Shown piece after piece: positions 22,718 to 36,448 of a stretch of DNA of 64,000 nucleotides. A program made the position numbers and the translations under genes. Origin of the DNA: Zanthoxylum bungeanum (taxonomy: Eukaryota; Streptophyta; Magnoliopsida; Sapindales; Rutaceae). The stretch covers positions 42,127 through 106,126 of the forward strand of contig SKCR01047777.1 of assembly GCA_019454045.1 (NCBI GenBank), read 5' to 3'. The notes beneath the pieces were generated by a model, which saw nothing but the letters and a program-made list of their open reading frames with translations, was not told the DNA's origin and did not search any database. How positions within the stretch are numbered: position 1 is the first letter of the stretch; every line of letters starts with the position of its first letter.

Positions 22718-25018
22718 TGTTGAAGTAAACGCAGCAGAAGGCGCGGTGGAAGGCAAAAATAATTTTTAAAAATTTTCCGAACGAATTAATAAATATAAAA
22801 TATTTTTAATTCACCCAAATAAGTTTAAATATATTATTTATTAACATTTAATAACATAATATATTTTGAAACACGACGATTATTTTTATGAAAATATTTT
22901 TCGATAAATACTACGCGTAATAGGAAAATGATCAAATCGGTTGACCAATCACCGAGCCAGGGCAACCCAATCACTCGGACAGTGATCGGTCAGCCCTTGG
23001 GCTGCCCAAATAGTGCCAAGTTTGCTGGTTTCACAGCCGTGACGTGGCGAGCCCATTTCGACGCGAATTTAGTCGTTTTCTCGCATTTTCACCTCGGAAT
23101 CATTTCCGGAATTAATCCACCACCCAATACACATCCAAAATTATCCAAATAACATTCTTTTCCATGAAAAATATTTTATTTTAACACTCAAAATCAGATC
23201 TGATCCAGTTTATTTTTGTCCATTTTTCATGCATAAATTCAATTTATTCAAAAATTAATCATATTAATTTTGTACCAAGCTTAATCACCACAACATAAAG
23301 CCTCAAGAATAATTCTAGGCAACATTAGAGTGGTAACATCACTCTATAATGGTAATTTTTAATTTGAGATTAATTCACTAATTAATCTTAAAAACACATG
23401 CTTAAAAAGAAAAACTATTAAGGTTATTAAACAATCAACACCAAATTTTTGGTTTCATATACATATCAATTATACATATAAAAGAAAGACATGCAAAATA
23501 CATATCCAATATATATTTTCATGCTTAAGAAACAAAAACTAAGAAATTAGAAATTGGAAACTTTCATTACCTTAATTCCAATTTTTCAATTTCTTCTTCT
23601 TTGGTGTTGATCAATTTATTTAGAACCTAATCCCCTTTTTTCTTTTTGTTCTCAACACATGAGAGTGGCTAAACCTAACAAAATGGAACAAATTTCATTT
23701 TTATAATAAAACCCTCCTTGGCCGAAAATTGGAACCAATTTAGCCAAAAATAAATAATTTTTGTGGTGAAGATTTTGACACCATTTTGATCTTATCTAAA
23801 ATATAATTATTATTTTGATTTTTATTAATTAAATCCATGTATCCAAATTACATGGAATAGCAAATCAAAATTTGCCAAGCTAATAAGAATATTCCAATAA
23901 TATTCTTATTTTAAATTAATTAATTAATTAATATTTTAATTTATTTATTTAATTTTATTAACAAAAACAAAATAATATTATGGAATAATATTCCAAGAAT
24001 ATTCTTTCATTTTATCATTACTAATATTAATTAACAAATTAATAATAATAATAATAATAAAATAAATGTCAAAATCCAATTGATTAATAATGTGTATTTA
24101 ATCTAAATTATGTATCGTATACAAATACACATTATTTAATATGCATGTGTAAATTATGAATAATCCAAATTATCCATAATTAATTGCCCAAGTGCTCAAC
24201 GAGTACACTTTATATTGTGAGACTCTATATGTTCAAGTTTATCTACCACGGAGACCATTTCCATGTCTGTAATTTGTCCACTCACAAATTACGACGACCA
24301 CAGATAATCGAGTTGAACCATCCAAGTCGAAGTCATTGCATATATGTAATCTCTCTGTCATAGGTTATCCGAATTATTCTGAAGATATAGATTAAACGTC
24401 AAATCCGCTATGAACAATTCATGTGTCGCGGCATATTTATGATTCTTAAATAAATATTCGGAACATGTTTCCGAATCATACCTCGGCCAAGGATTTCAAA
24501 GAATCACAAATTGGACACCTAAATCTCGTACAAGGACTGACATATCCTCTCTAGATACATCACATGATATCGTGAGTATCAGTCCATACTCGTAAGATTC
24601 CTATTGACGTTGGTGTACCATCTATCAGTAATCTTTGAATGAGTCGTTCAGTATTTATCCAATAAATACCTACGTGTTTATATGAGTCTCCCAAGACTCA
24701 TGGTTTACTGAGATAAACCATTAGAACAATTCTAATATATACCATGTATCGGTCTCACGGGTTTACTAACTAACCAGGTATGTAAACGTTGACCAGAAAC
24801 AGTTTTAAGAATGAATTATATTAAACATTTCTCAGTAATAATTGCGGTGCTTTTGCAATTATGTCACAACTATTCATTCTAAGGTCTTTTACGCATTTAC
24901 CATAAAAAATTATATTGATCAAAATTACTAAATTTTATTCATAATAAAATAACATGTACATCGTATTTACAATAAATTCAATAAAATTTGACGCAACGAG
25001 CAACAACTCCAAAAAACA
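22718..25018 (-). mobile_element. 5' LTR of Ty1/copia element 3
   Basis: A 2,301-bp LTR. On the minus strand it begins TGTTTTTTGGAGTTGTTGC at 25018 and ends CTTCAACA at 22718 beside the PBS. It shares blocks with the LTRs at 1-406, 26543-29018 and 36449-38675, including the segment with ATGAGTCTCCCAAGACTCAT (24682-24701) and TGGTGTACCATCTATCAGTA (24611-24630). No coding content. Confidence 0.75.
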
Positions 25019-25130
25019 TAAATTGAAATTCATGGGTGAGCGTATAACTACATTGTGAACCCGATAACGTGACTTAACTATTCAACGCATTGTGAACATG
25101 AGAAGCGTAATGTGACATGAACATGTAAGC
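25019..25130. other. short unassigned segment
   Basis: About 110 bp with several GTGAACATG-like words between the copia LTR and the next gypsy LTR. It may belong to the same older repeat as 38866-39000, since the intervening element inserted between them. Confidence 0.35.
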
Positions 25131-26542
25131 TGTAACACCCCGCCAGAGGCAGGATGCTACCGGTAGGAGATAGGATTAACCCATCTCCTTAAGCCTCCAA
25201 ATTTATAGAAAATCGGGCATGATGTATCCTAAAACTGGACAACATTGATCACAGTCCAACATCAAAACGAAATCTAATAAAAACATTAAATAAACAATAG
25301 GACCTCAGGTCTACACAAAACACATCAAAATCATATCCTAGGGGCCCTGTGCCCACATCATCTATCAACACTCAGGGCTATGTGCCCACCATATCATAAG
25401 CAATCAAAACATTTACTTAATATATACAAACTATGTTTTCATCACAATAACCAAAATAATAACCAAATATCCTAAACTTCTAAAACTTCTCCCAGGATAC
25501 TTGCGAGGTTGACTGCCGCTTGGGTAATCCGCGTCTCGAACATGACTTCCAAAGCTAAAGTGGTTGACCAACCTGGTATCTACCTGCAAAACTAGCAAAC
25601 TAGTTTGGTGTGAGTTATAAAACTCAGTAAGTAACCATGCTAGTACTATAAACAAACAAGAGAAACATATCAGCAGTTTATCAGAATTACTAAAGTGTTA
25701 CAAGTTTAGAATTATCAACTTTTATTATCATTTATACTTACCATGACAAATTCTCAAATCTACATATTCATATATATATATATATGTTAATATGTTAGCC
25801 GAACATTCAAATCACACAAAGCATCACCCGAACATCACAGAACAAGTCATTTTACATCGAATCCATTTCTATCATATGAGACGTGGAGTTAGATATTAAT
25901 ATTTATCACAAGTAAACATCTTTGAAATATCATCAAATTGGTAAATCTAATAAACATTCTTCTATTCAGTTACAAACTATCTTTAATACCAAAACAACTT
26001 ACTTCAATACCAAAACAATCTTTTTTTTAACCACGATAACCTTACAATAGCTTAAAACTTAGGGTTCATATGCATTCACACATACCGTAGCAAACTTCTC
26101 TTATCTACATGCAAATACAATTTCAGAATTCTTACACATATACGTACATACCAATACAACTTAGCAAACACGTTTATAACATCTGATATTCACATCGGTT
26201 TCAAATCATCCATTCATTTCATATAAGCATACATGATCCATACATATCACGAGTTCTATCATACACATACATACACTTGGACATATTTACAAACATCATG
26301 CAACCAACCACGAATCACACATAACAATCGAAACATCAAAGATCACATCATCCAACATTACATACATATGACTGGCTTACACACACAATGCTCGTACGAG
26401 ACTCATTACCTATTTTAGAATAAGTATGAGATATTCCGTCCGAACGGATTCCTAACAAGCTCGACTACTACACCACGAATCATCCAATCAAACATACACA
26501 CATGTGCACATACTATATAACATAAACTCATCACATGAATTT

Positions 26543-29018
26543 TTTAGGGTTGGTGCTCGGAGTGCCAATCCGGATCATATTTATGTCTGATTCATGAATA
26601 CAAACAATTTTTTTTCCATAATATTACTTATTTAATGGTAGAACCTCTTGTCTTTTATATACATATTCGATCTAATTATGATTAGATTGAAACTAAATCT
26701 GATTTAGTGATATGTCTATATTAGACAAAGACCATAAGATTTGCAATGTAGTAGGCAATTAAAACTTAGTTTGTAATTGACGTTGAGAAGCGTCACTATA
26801 AGTTGTATATCCTTAAATAAAATTTCTGGTCAAGATTTACTAACACGGGTCAGTTAGTAAAATCCACTGAGATCAGTACATGTCGTATATCGTGACTTGG
26901 TCTGATGATTTATCCCAATGAACCATGAGTCTCGGGAGACTCGTATAGACATGTAGATGTTTATTTGATGAACACTGAATGACTCACTGAAGATTTCCTA
27001 ATAGATGGTACATCAACATCAATGGGAATCTTCTCGAGTTGAACGAGCATAATGGTCATTTGACTTGAGATACCACAGTGGATATATGAGTTATCCTCCA
27101 TACTTTGATGGCAGTCACATCATCAATCTATTTAGATCATACCTCCACTTGTTCGTTGGGTGTGGACTGATGCTCATGATATCCAATGCGTATCAAGATA
27201 GAATCTGCCAGTCCTGTGTAAAGGGCATATGTATCTTACACGTGTTTGCGATCTAGTAAATCCATGGTCGTGGTGTAACTTTGGAAGCGAGTTTTGAGTG
27301 TTATTTAGAGATCGTAAATTTGAAAGTCGACTATATTATACCATAAGGATTTGACGTTTTTATCTATATCTCAGGTATAATATGGATAGTCTGTGACGGA
27401 GGGATTATACGTATGTAATGACCTCGACTTGCATAGTTTAGCGAGATTATTTGTGGTCGTCATAATTCATGAGTGGGTGAATTATGGACACGAAATTGGA
27501 TTTCGTGACGGATAAACCTAAACTTAAATAGTCCCACAATATGAAGTGTACTCGTTGAGCACTTGGATAATGCGTTATGAATAATACAAATTATTCATAA
27601 TACTTCACCGGATTAAATGAGTTAATTCGAATCGTTTAAACGGTTAAACGAAAACACATGCATAAGTGCATTTTTTGGTCAATCGTAATTATTATGTATT
27701 TGTATTTGATACATAATTTGATTAGATACACATTACTTAATTGTTAAATGAGACTTTGACATATGCCATTAATATATGTATTTGTTATTTAATGTAAATA
27801 AAAATACATATACAATAATAATTATATTAATTAATTATTTAGATATTTAAATGTTAAATATTTGAATAATTAAATAATATTCATATTACATAAATGTTAT
27901 GCAATATGTTTAATTATTATTGATACATGTGGCATGTTTTAATTAAGCTTAATGTGTGCAAATTTGATTTGCTAACATAAAGCTTACTTTTATTTAATTG
28001 AATTAAATTTGGAAATTAACCAAAATGCCCCCCTCAAAGTCGGTCATGGATGTTTTAAGTTAAAAAATTTTATTTTCTCTTGGTTAATCCTTCATGGCCA
28101 AAAATAACATCTTCCAAAGATTTCAAAATTTGCTTCATGATTCAAGAAAGAAAAGGAATAAAATTCAAGAAAAAGCTTTAGGAAATTAAGAGATAAAGGT
28201 AATCCTCAATATCCCTAATCTTGGAAAGTATGTTTCTTGTTCTTGATCATCTAGATAGATTCTAGGGTTTCTTCTTTTCTTAGAATTTGGTTATTTTTTA
28301 TTTGGAAGATGGATTAGAAAGCTTGGTGCATGTGTAAAGTTGTATTGAATGATATTATTGTAATAATTATTCAATTTGATTATTTGATGATATGTTGTCA
28401 TTCTAGAGTGTTATGACCACTCTTGTAATGCCTAGAATTATTCTTAGGTGCTTCATTAGTGGTGGCTTGGATTGGTGTTGTGATTAATATGATTAATGTT
28501 AAGAAAATTGGATTAAAGCATGAAAAATTGACAATTTTGAGATGATGAAAATTGAGTCATATAAATGTATTGGATGTGTTTTGGGTGTTGGAACAATTGC
28601 CGGAAACTGTTTCGGAGTTGAAATATGCGAAAACGGTGAAAAACGACGTTACCGGGTGACTTTTGAGCCAACCGGGTGACGGCTGCCCAAACAGTGAATT
28701 TGTCACTATTCGGGCAGCCCATGAACTTCCCTAGTACTGTTGGGGCTGACCTGGGCAGCCCTCATGTGCATTGGGTGGTCGGTTCGGTCAAAAACGCGTT
28801 TTAAGCCATTTTGCGGAAAAAACGTTTTCGTAAAAGTTTCGCGATGTTTCTAAACTATTTATGTTGTTATTTGATATCGAATAAATATGTTTAGGTGAAA
28901 TATCAATGAATTATTCATATTGGATATTGAATAATTTATTCGGTAATTTAAAAAGTTTTAAAATTGTGATTTCACCCGATCCGCGATCTTCCGCTGCGCC
29001 CGCGCCAAAACCCCAACA
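26543..29018 (+). mobile_element. solo LTR of Ty1/copia type (copia 4)
   Basis: About 2,476 bp inserted into LTR A. The sibling LTR B shows the uninterrupted site CACATGATTTCTCACAC at 34650-34666. Here the left flank reads CACATGAATTT and the right flank GATTTCTCA (29019-29027), giving a GATTT-like target duplication. The start GGGTTGGTGCTCGGAGTGCC and end CGCCAAAACCCCAACA match, inverted, the copia LTRs on the minus strand. It has a near-perfect hairpin at 28681-28719. No interior or second LTR, hence solo. Confidence 0.85.
28681..28719. repeat. inverted repeat in copia LTR
   Basis: The arms GGCTGCCCAAACAGTGA and TCACTATTCGGGCAGCC pair with one mismatch around a 5-base loop. LTR 3 keeps only one related arm near 22990-23015. 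Confidence 0.75.
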
Positions 29019-29691
29019 GATTTCTCATACACAAGCTTATACAAGACAAACAATCCAAACATCATTCAAATACTCATATACATACATATGTCTCAAAAAT
29101 ACGAATATAGATATTAATACGAATGCAAATGCCATAATTTTAACAGTCCTCATATCTTCCATTTACTGATCAAACATACTTAGTTTCATATTTTCTGTCT
29201 GAAAACCTTTGATTTAGAATTTATTAGTTAAACATATTCATTCAAGAAGTGCTTAGCTTACTCTCATTCCCTATCACACTTAACCATTTCAATCTGTATA
29301 CAAATAACTCGTATGTATAAGTCAATAGCAACTTATTCATATAGTGTACACATACATAAGCTAATGCCAATTAAGAAATCACGATTTGCTCTATTTACCA
29401 ATTCCGTATACCCAACCTATACATATCTTAATATCATATGCATATACGAATACATGTTCATATACTTATACATCTACAAATTCCTTTACATACACATATT
29501 TCTATCATTACAGGTTCATACCCTTACGTACATCCATACATACACAGACATTAAGCTTATCAAACATTTCACTTCATATCAAAGTATTAACAAAAATTGA
29601 TACATGTGGCGGTCGATAAACGTAACTATCTGTAATCTTGTACTCCATACTCGAAACCACCTTTTAAATGTCTTCTTTTTATCCTAACATG

Positions 29692-29806
<115 letters not shown>

Positions 29807-31224
29807 GTTGAAAGCACAAATTCACCAATTCAAGTTCTCGTTGCATGGGTTACTTACCTGGCTTCGCGAGCACTCCAGGTCCTAGTCAAATCTGTCAAAA
29901 TAAATGGCGAAAACTACGACCAAATTACGGATCTTTCCGAAACAACCAAATCAAGTCTGATTTCAATACTTTCAGTTTCAGTAATCTTAAAACATCAATA
30001 TATACTAACTTAAGTCATCAGTTAACTTAAATTCTCGGTTTACGAATTTTTAGAAAATCTTCCGAAAAATTTCCGCAAACTCTACGAAAGGGTCTCGAAC
30101 CCTTCGAACCTACCCGGATTTATCCAAATATTATCGTATCATCATATATATCTCATATTTATCATTACAATGAAAACACAACAATATACGCAAAAACCTA
30201 CTTTTACCGGATTCTACCAAATACACATATTCAATATACTTATACCCAAACAATTCAATTTATAAAATTACGTTATTCTACAAAGTTACTGGAAACATCC
30301 AAATATTTAACGATAAACTTGAAATTAGCGAGTTTTTACCGGGAGGTCTTACCGAGATTTCAAGGGCATATACAGACTCCAAACGATCCCACGAACGCGC
30401 TAGAATTGACGAAATTTCGATCGGAGTTTACTGTTCATTCGTGGCACACTATTCATCGATGCTTTCTTTCTCGATTCACGTTCAACCGTGCATGGAATGG
30501 AAAATCTATCACCGTCAACTTGTAGTACTTTCCGAGAGCTTCGATTTAGCGGATGGCTCGGGCTGTGAAACTAAGCGACGAGTCGGGATCGAGAAACCCA
30601 TTACCGTGAATATTTCTCATTTTTCTTGCCGATGCATGTGATTTGGGGCCGCCGCGGGCCACCATAAAGTGGAGGGGTGGCCGGCAAGCTGCCGACGTGA
30701 CCAGTAAAGCAAAAGACAAAATTTGGGGACAGATGGTCGATTTGAAGAGTTTAGGAAGTTTTACCATTTTGGCAATTTCTGGAAACTATGGGTATTTATA
30801 TAGCAGTTTTTGAAATTTATGTTCAGACCCCCATGAATTTGCAATCAGGCCCCTATTATGAGGCTTTCTCGGAAATTTATATTTTTGAAGCCCTTCTGAT
30901 GTATATTTCGAAAAGTGTTCAACAAAAAAGTTGTTCGTCTAGAAAAAACAAGTCTGATGGTTCAAGAATCAGCTCGATCGAAGTTCATTTTCTATTTTTA
31001 TAGCCGAAACAAAAAGCCTTTATGCTTATAAAGATGTAAATAGGACTCGCGCAACCGGATCTCGAAACCATGCGTTTTCCAGAGCGATGAAACTTCACTT
31101 AAAATTATTCCAACCTATTTTCCAACACATAAAGTCCTATTTCTGAATATCAATCAGTTCCAAATTCTAAACTTCAATTCGGAAAGCTTCCATAATCATT
31201 CTGAAAAATATTCGGGATATCACA

Positions 31225-32996
31225 TTATCCCCCCTTATAAAAATTTCGTCCTCGAAATTTCTCTGTCGTTACGTCCAATCAATCGGAATTGAACACACAT
31301 ACGCTATAATCTTATCTGTATTCGCAAGTCATCACATTTTACTAATTTTCGAAGGTTATGTATTTCATACATCAATACAAATCATACTAATTCAAAACAA
31401 AATAAATCGAATCAAACATTTCATACCAGAATCACATCAAGCTTGTCATCCCAATTCATATTCATTCATAGGAACATGCTCAAACCATTTCAAACTCATC
31501 CATCAATAGGAAAAAAAGTCGAACATGGATTCTATACCACCAATCACATGCATCATCCGAAACGAGGAACATAACACATATTCCTTACACGCAATCAAAT
31601 ACTATATCAAAACGAAAACTTAATACGAACTTCATACTATCTATTTCGTCCATAATACAAAACGGGACTCATTCATTTCACATCATGTCAATCTATATCA
31701 TATATGTAAATCGCATTAATATCAATGTTTACATACGCACATATCCAATCGCACTTACATTATTGTATGGCTGACAACATAGTATACATAACCATCACAA
31801 TACTCAAAAGATCTGTGACTAACCATAAACTTACATACGTTCTCTTATAACGAACATAATATTTTATATCAACCAATACACCCATTGTAACAGCCAGAAG
31901 TGACATATAATCATACATGCTCTCAGGATGTTGATAATCTGAAATCTGTCAATCTATGTCATCATTAAAATGGAAAACGTAAGTCAATCTCTTTCAAAAC
32001 CTTTTTGAAAACGCATTTGAAAAAACTCCCTTACTGTAAACAAAAATCAATTTCAAAATCCATCATCGTAAATATGTATCGAGCATCCAGCATAACTCAA
32101 CTGGACGAAATATAACGAGCGCCCAATTCCCAAATCACATGCACATATTGGACAATTAACGAAATGATTTCATGTCGACAGAGGGTAACGGGCCGACCCA
32201 CTGCAGTTGGACAAATCCCTATACAAGCGCCACGGTGGAAACATATCATATCAAGTTATAAAACCATAAAAAAATATACAAGCGTCGTGATGGAAACATG
32301 TCATAACGTATAATATCATAAACAATATCGAAATGTAATATTTTTCCCCAAAACCCAAATATGTTGAAATCAAAAATAAATCTTGATGCAAACTTTTCAA
32401 AATACATATAGAGCGTCCACTATTCATTCACGCGCACAGACAGGACAATGTATGAACCATGTCGACAGGATAGTGGGCCAGCCATTTTCTGATGGTCTGA
32501 ACCCCATAACGAGTTCCCCGGATAAGCTGGAATGAAACATATACAAGCGCCACGGAGGGTCAAAAACATAAAATCATCAAGCACCGTGACAGAAACAGAT
32601 TTTCGAGCGTCTCGACAGAAATAAAGTTTTACAGTTTTAAAATATCAAAATCATTCTCGAGCACCGAGACGGAAACATATTATCAAACACCTCGATGAAA
32701 ACATATCGATAAATCTCAAAACATGAAAACGTGAATCAAGCTTCGAGGTAGAAATATTTTTTTATTCTTTATAATCAAAATCAAAATATCTAAAATCTTT
32801 CTTTCTTTCTTCTTTCATTCCATTTTTCTTTTCAAAACACTTTTATGCCAAAGCATAATTCAAAATATCAGTTTACAATTCAGACTATCAATATTATAGC
32901 ATACGTCGTACCTCAAAACTCAATGATTTCACATCATGTACATATTCATATTCAGATATAAACGACATATTTTTAACTTAGTATACAAATACACAA

Positions 32997-33045
<49 letters not shown>

Positions 33046-33245
33046 TATAATACAAACATGTACCGATAATGTGAATCATTCATATCAATCAAAACCATTA
33101 CACATCATACCATATACCAGAAATCAAACCAATTTTTCAAACATGACACATATTTAGTCTATACATAACAGAAAACTTATTTAGACGATTGAATGCCCGG
33201 TAGCTACAGTCACTGATACCTAAACCTTTACTCTGAAATGACAAC
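31225..33245 (-). mobile_element. interior of chromovirus-like element 3, non-coding
   Basis: About 2.0 kb between the PPT (31225-31262) and the start of LTR B, with no gag or pol motif. From 32090 to 32760 there are irregular repeats of words like AAGCGCCACGGTGGAAACAT and GAGCGTCTCGACAGAAA. The PBS position (33230-33245) reads only partly like the initiator-Met complement (TTTCAGAGTAAAGG). It is probably a large-LTR non-autonomous derivative that would depend on a full chromovirus for replication. Confidence 0.65.
33005..33042. repeat. (AT)n microsatellite
   Basis: About 18 AT units inside the interior of element 3. Confidence 0.95.
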
Positions 33246-35336
33246 TGTAATACACCACCAGAGGCAGGATGCTACCGACAAGAGACAAGATTAACCCATC
33301 TCTATAAGCCTCTAAATTTACAGAAAATCGGGCATGATGTATCCTAAAAATGGATAATCTGGATCACAGTCCAACATCAAAACGAAATCTAATAAAAACA
33401 TCAAACAAACAATACGACCACAGGTTCATACTAAACACATCAAAATCATATCCTAAGGGATTTGTGCCTACATCATCTATCAACACTCAAGGGCTCAGTG
33501 CCCACAACATCATAAGCAATCAAAATATTTACTTAATATATACAAACAGTGTGCTCATCATGACAACCAAAATAATAACCAAATATCTTAAACTTCTTAA
33601 ACTTCTAAAACTTCTCCCACGATACTTGCGAGGGTGACAGACGCTTGGTGATCTGCGTCTCGAGCATGACTTTCAAAGCTGAAGTGATTGACCCACCTGG
33701 TATCTAACCTGCGAAACTAGCAAACTGGTTTGGTGTGAGTTATAAAACTCAGTAAGTAACCATGCTAGTACTACAAACAAACAAGACAAACATATCAGCA
33801 ATTTATCAGAATTACTAAATTGTTTCAAGTTTAGAGTTATCAACTTTTATTATCCTTTATACTTTACCATGATAAATTTTCAAATCTACATATTCACATA
33901 TATGTCAATCTATTAGCCGAACATTCAAATCACACAAAGCATCAACCCGAACATCACAGAACAAGTCATTTTACATCGAATCCATTTCTATTATATGAGA
34001 GGTAGAGTCAGATATTAATACTTATCACAACTAAACATCTTTGAAATATCATCAAATCGGTAAATCTAACAAACATTCTTCTATTCCTTTACAAACTATC
34101 TTTAATACCAAAATAATTTACTTCAATACTAAAATAATTTTTGTTTAACCACGACAAACTTACAATAGCTTAAAACTTGGGGTTCATATGCATTCACACA
34201 TACCATAGCACACTTCTATTATATACATGCTAATACAATTTTAGAATTCTTACACATATACATACATACCAATACAACTTAGCAAACACATTTATAACCT
34301 CTGATATTCACATCAGTTTCAAATCATCCATTCATTTCACATAAGCATACACGATCCATATATATCACGAGTTCTATCATACACATACATACACTTAGTA
34401 ATATTTACAAACATCATGCAACCAACCATGAACCACACATAACAATCGAAACATCAAAGATCACATCATCCAAAAATATATACATACGGCTGGCTTACAC
34501 ACACAATGCTCGTACGAGACTCATTACCTATTTTAGAATAGGTATGAGATATTTTTTTCGAACGGATTCCTAACCAGCTCGACTACTACACCACGAATCA
34601 TCCAATCAAACATACATACAAGTGCACATACCATATAACATAAACTCATCACATGATTTCTCACACACAAGTCTATACACGACAAACAATTCGAACATTA
34701 TTCAAATACTCATATACATATACATATATATGTCTCAAACATACAAATATACATATTAATATGAATGCAAATGCCATGATTTTAACAGTCTTCTTATCTT
34801 TCATTTACCGATCAAACATACTTAGTTTCATATTTTCTGTCTAGAAACCTTTGATAGAATTTATTAATTAAACATATCCAATCAAGAAGTTCTTAGCTTA
34901 CTCTCATTCCTTATCACACTTAACCATTTCAATCTCTATACAAATAACTCGTATGTATAAGTCAATAGCAACTTATTCATATACCATACACATACATAAC
35001 CTAATGTCAATTCAGAAATCATGATTTTCTCTATTTACCAATTTCATATACCCAACCTATACATATCTTAACATCATATGCATATATGAATACATGTTCA
35101 CATATTTATACATCTACATGTTCCTTTAAATACACGTATTTATATCATTACAGGTTTATACCCTTGCGTACATCCATACATACACAAACATTAAGCTCAT
35201 CAAACATTTCACTTCATATCAAAGCATTAACAAAAATTCATACATGTGGCGGTCAGTAAACTTAATTATACGTAATCTCACACCCCATACTCGAAACCAC
35301 CTCTTAAATGTCCTCTTTTTATCCTAACATGTTAAT

Positions 35337-35340
<4 letters not shown>

Positions 35341-35377
<37 letters not shown>

Positions 35378-35384
35378 TGTGTAT
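35341..35384. repeat. (TG)n microsatellite in LTR B
   Basis: About 20 TG units with one interruption, at the position matching the AT/TG tract of LTR A. Confidence 0.95.
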
Positions 35385-36448
35385 ATAAAGTACGAATTCA
35401 CCGATTCAAGTTCTCGTTGCATGGGTTACTTACTTGGCTTCGCGAGCACTCCAAGTCCTAGTTAAATATGTCAAAATAAATGGCGAAACGTAGTCAGAAT
35501 CACGACTTACGGAGTTCTCGACTAAACTACGACCAAATTCTGAATCTTTCCGGAACAACCAAATCAAGTCCGATTTAAATACTTTCAGTTTCAGTAATCT
35601 TAAAACATCAATATATACTAACTTAAGTCATCAGTTAACTTAAATTCTCGGTTTACGGACGAAATGGTACTGAACCCTCCGAACCTATCTGAATTGATCC
35701 AAACATTATCGTATCATTATATATATATATATATATATATCTCATATTTATCATTATAATCAAAACATATCAATATACGTAAAAACCCATTTTTACCGGA
35801 AACTTGCGTATTCTATCGAATCGATCCAACTCGTTTCATTCTCACCTGGATTCGACCAAATATGCATATTCAATATACTCATACCCAAACAATTCAATTT
35901 ATAAAATTACGCTATTATACAAAGTTACTAGAAACATTCGAACATTTAATGATAAACTTGAAATTAGCGAGTTTTTACCGGGAGGTCTTACCGAGATTTC
36001 GAGGGAATATACGGACTCCAAACGATCCCACGAACGCGCTGGAATCATCGGAATTCTGATAAGAGTTTACTGTTCATTCTTAGGCCACTATTCACAGTCG
36101 ATTTCTTTCTCGATTCACGTTCAACCATGCATGGAATGGAAAATCTGTCACGGCCGACTTGTAGTACTCTCCGAGAGCTTCGATTTAGTGGGTGGGTCGG
36201 GCCGTGAAATGAAATGATGATCCGGGATCGGGAAACCCATTACCGCGTCTATTTCTCATTTTTCTCACTGGTGCCGGCAATCCGGGGGCCGCCGCCGACC
36301 ACCAAAAGGTGGAGGGGTGGTCGGCGCACCCCACTGGCTGGTCGCGCCAGCCGGAAGGCCGCAGGCGCAACTTGCAAAACAAAAGACGAAATTTGGGGAC
36401 ATGGGGTCGAGTTGAAGAGTTTAGGATGTTTTTCCATTTTGGCAATTT

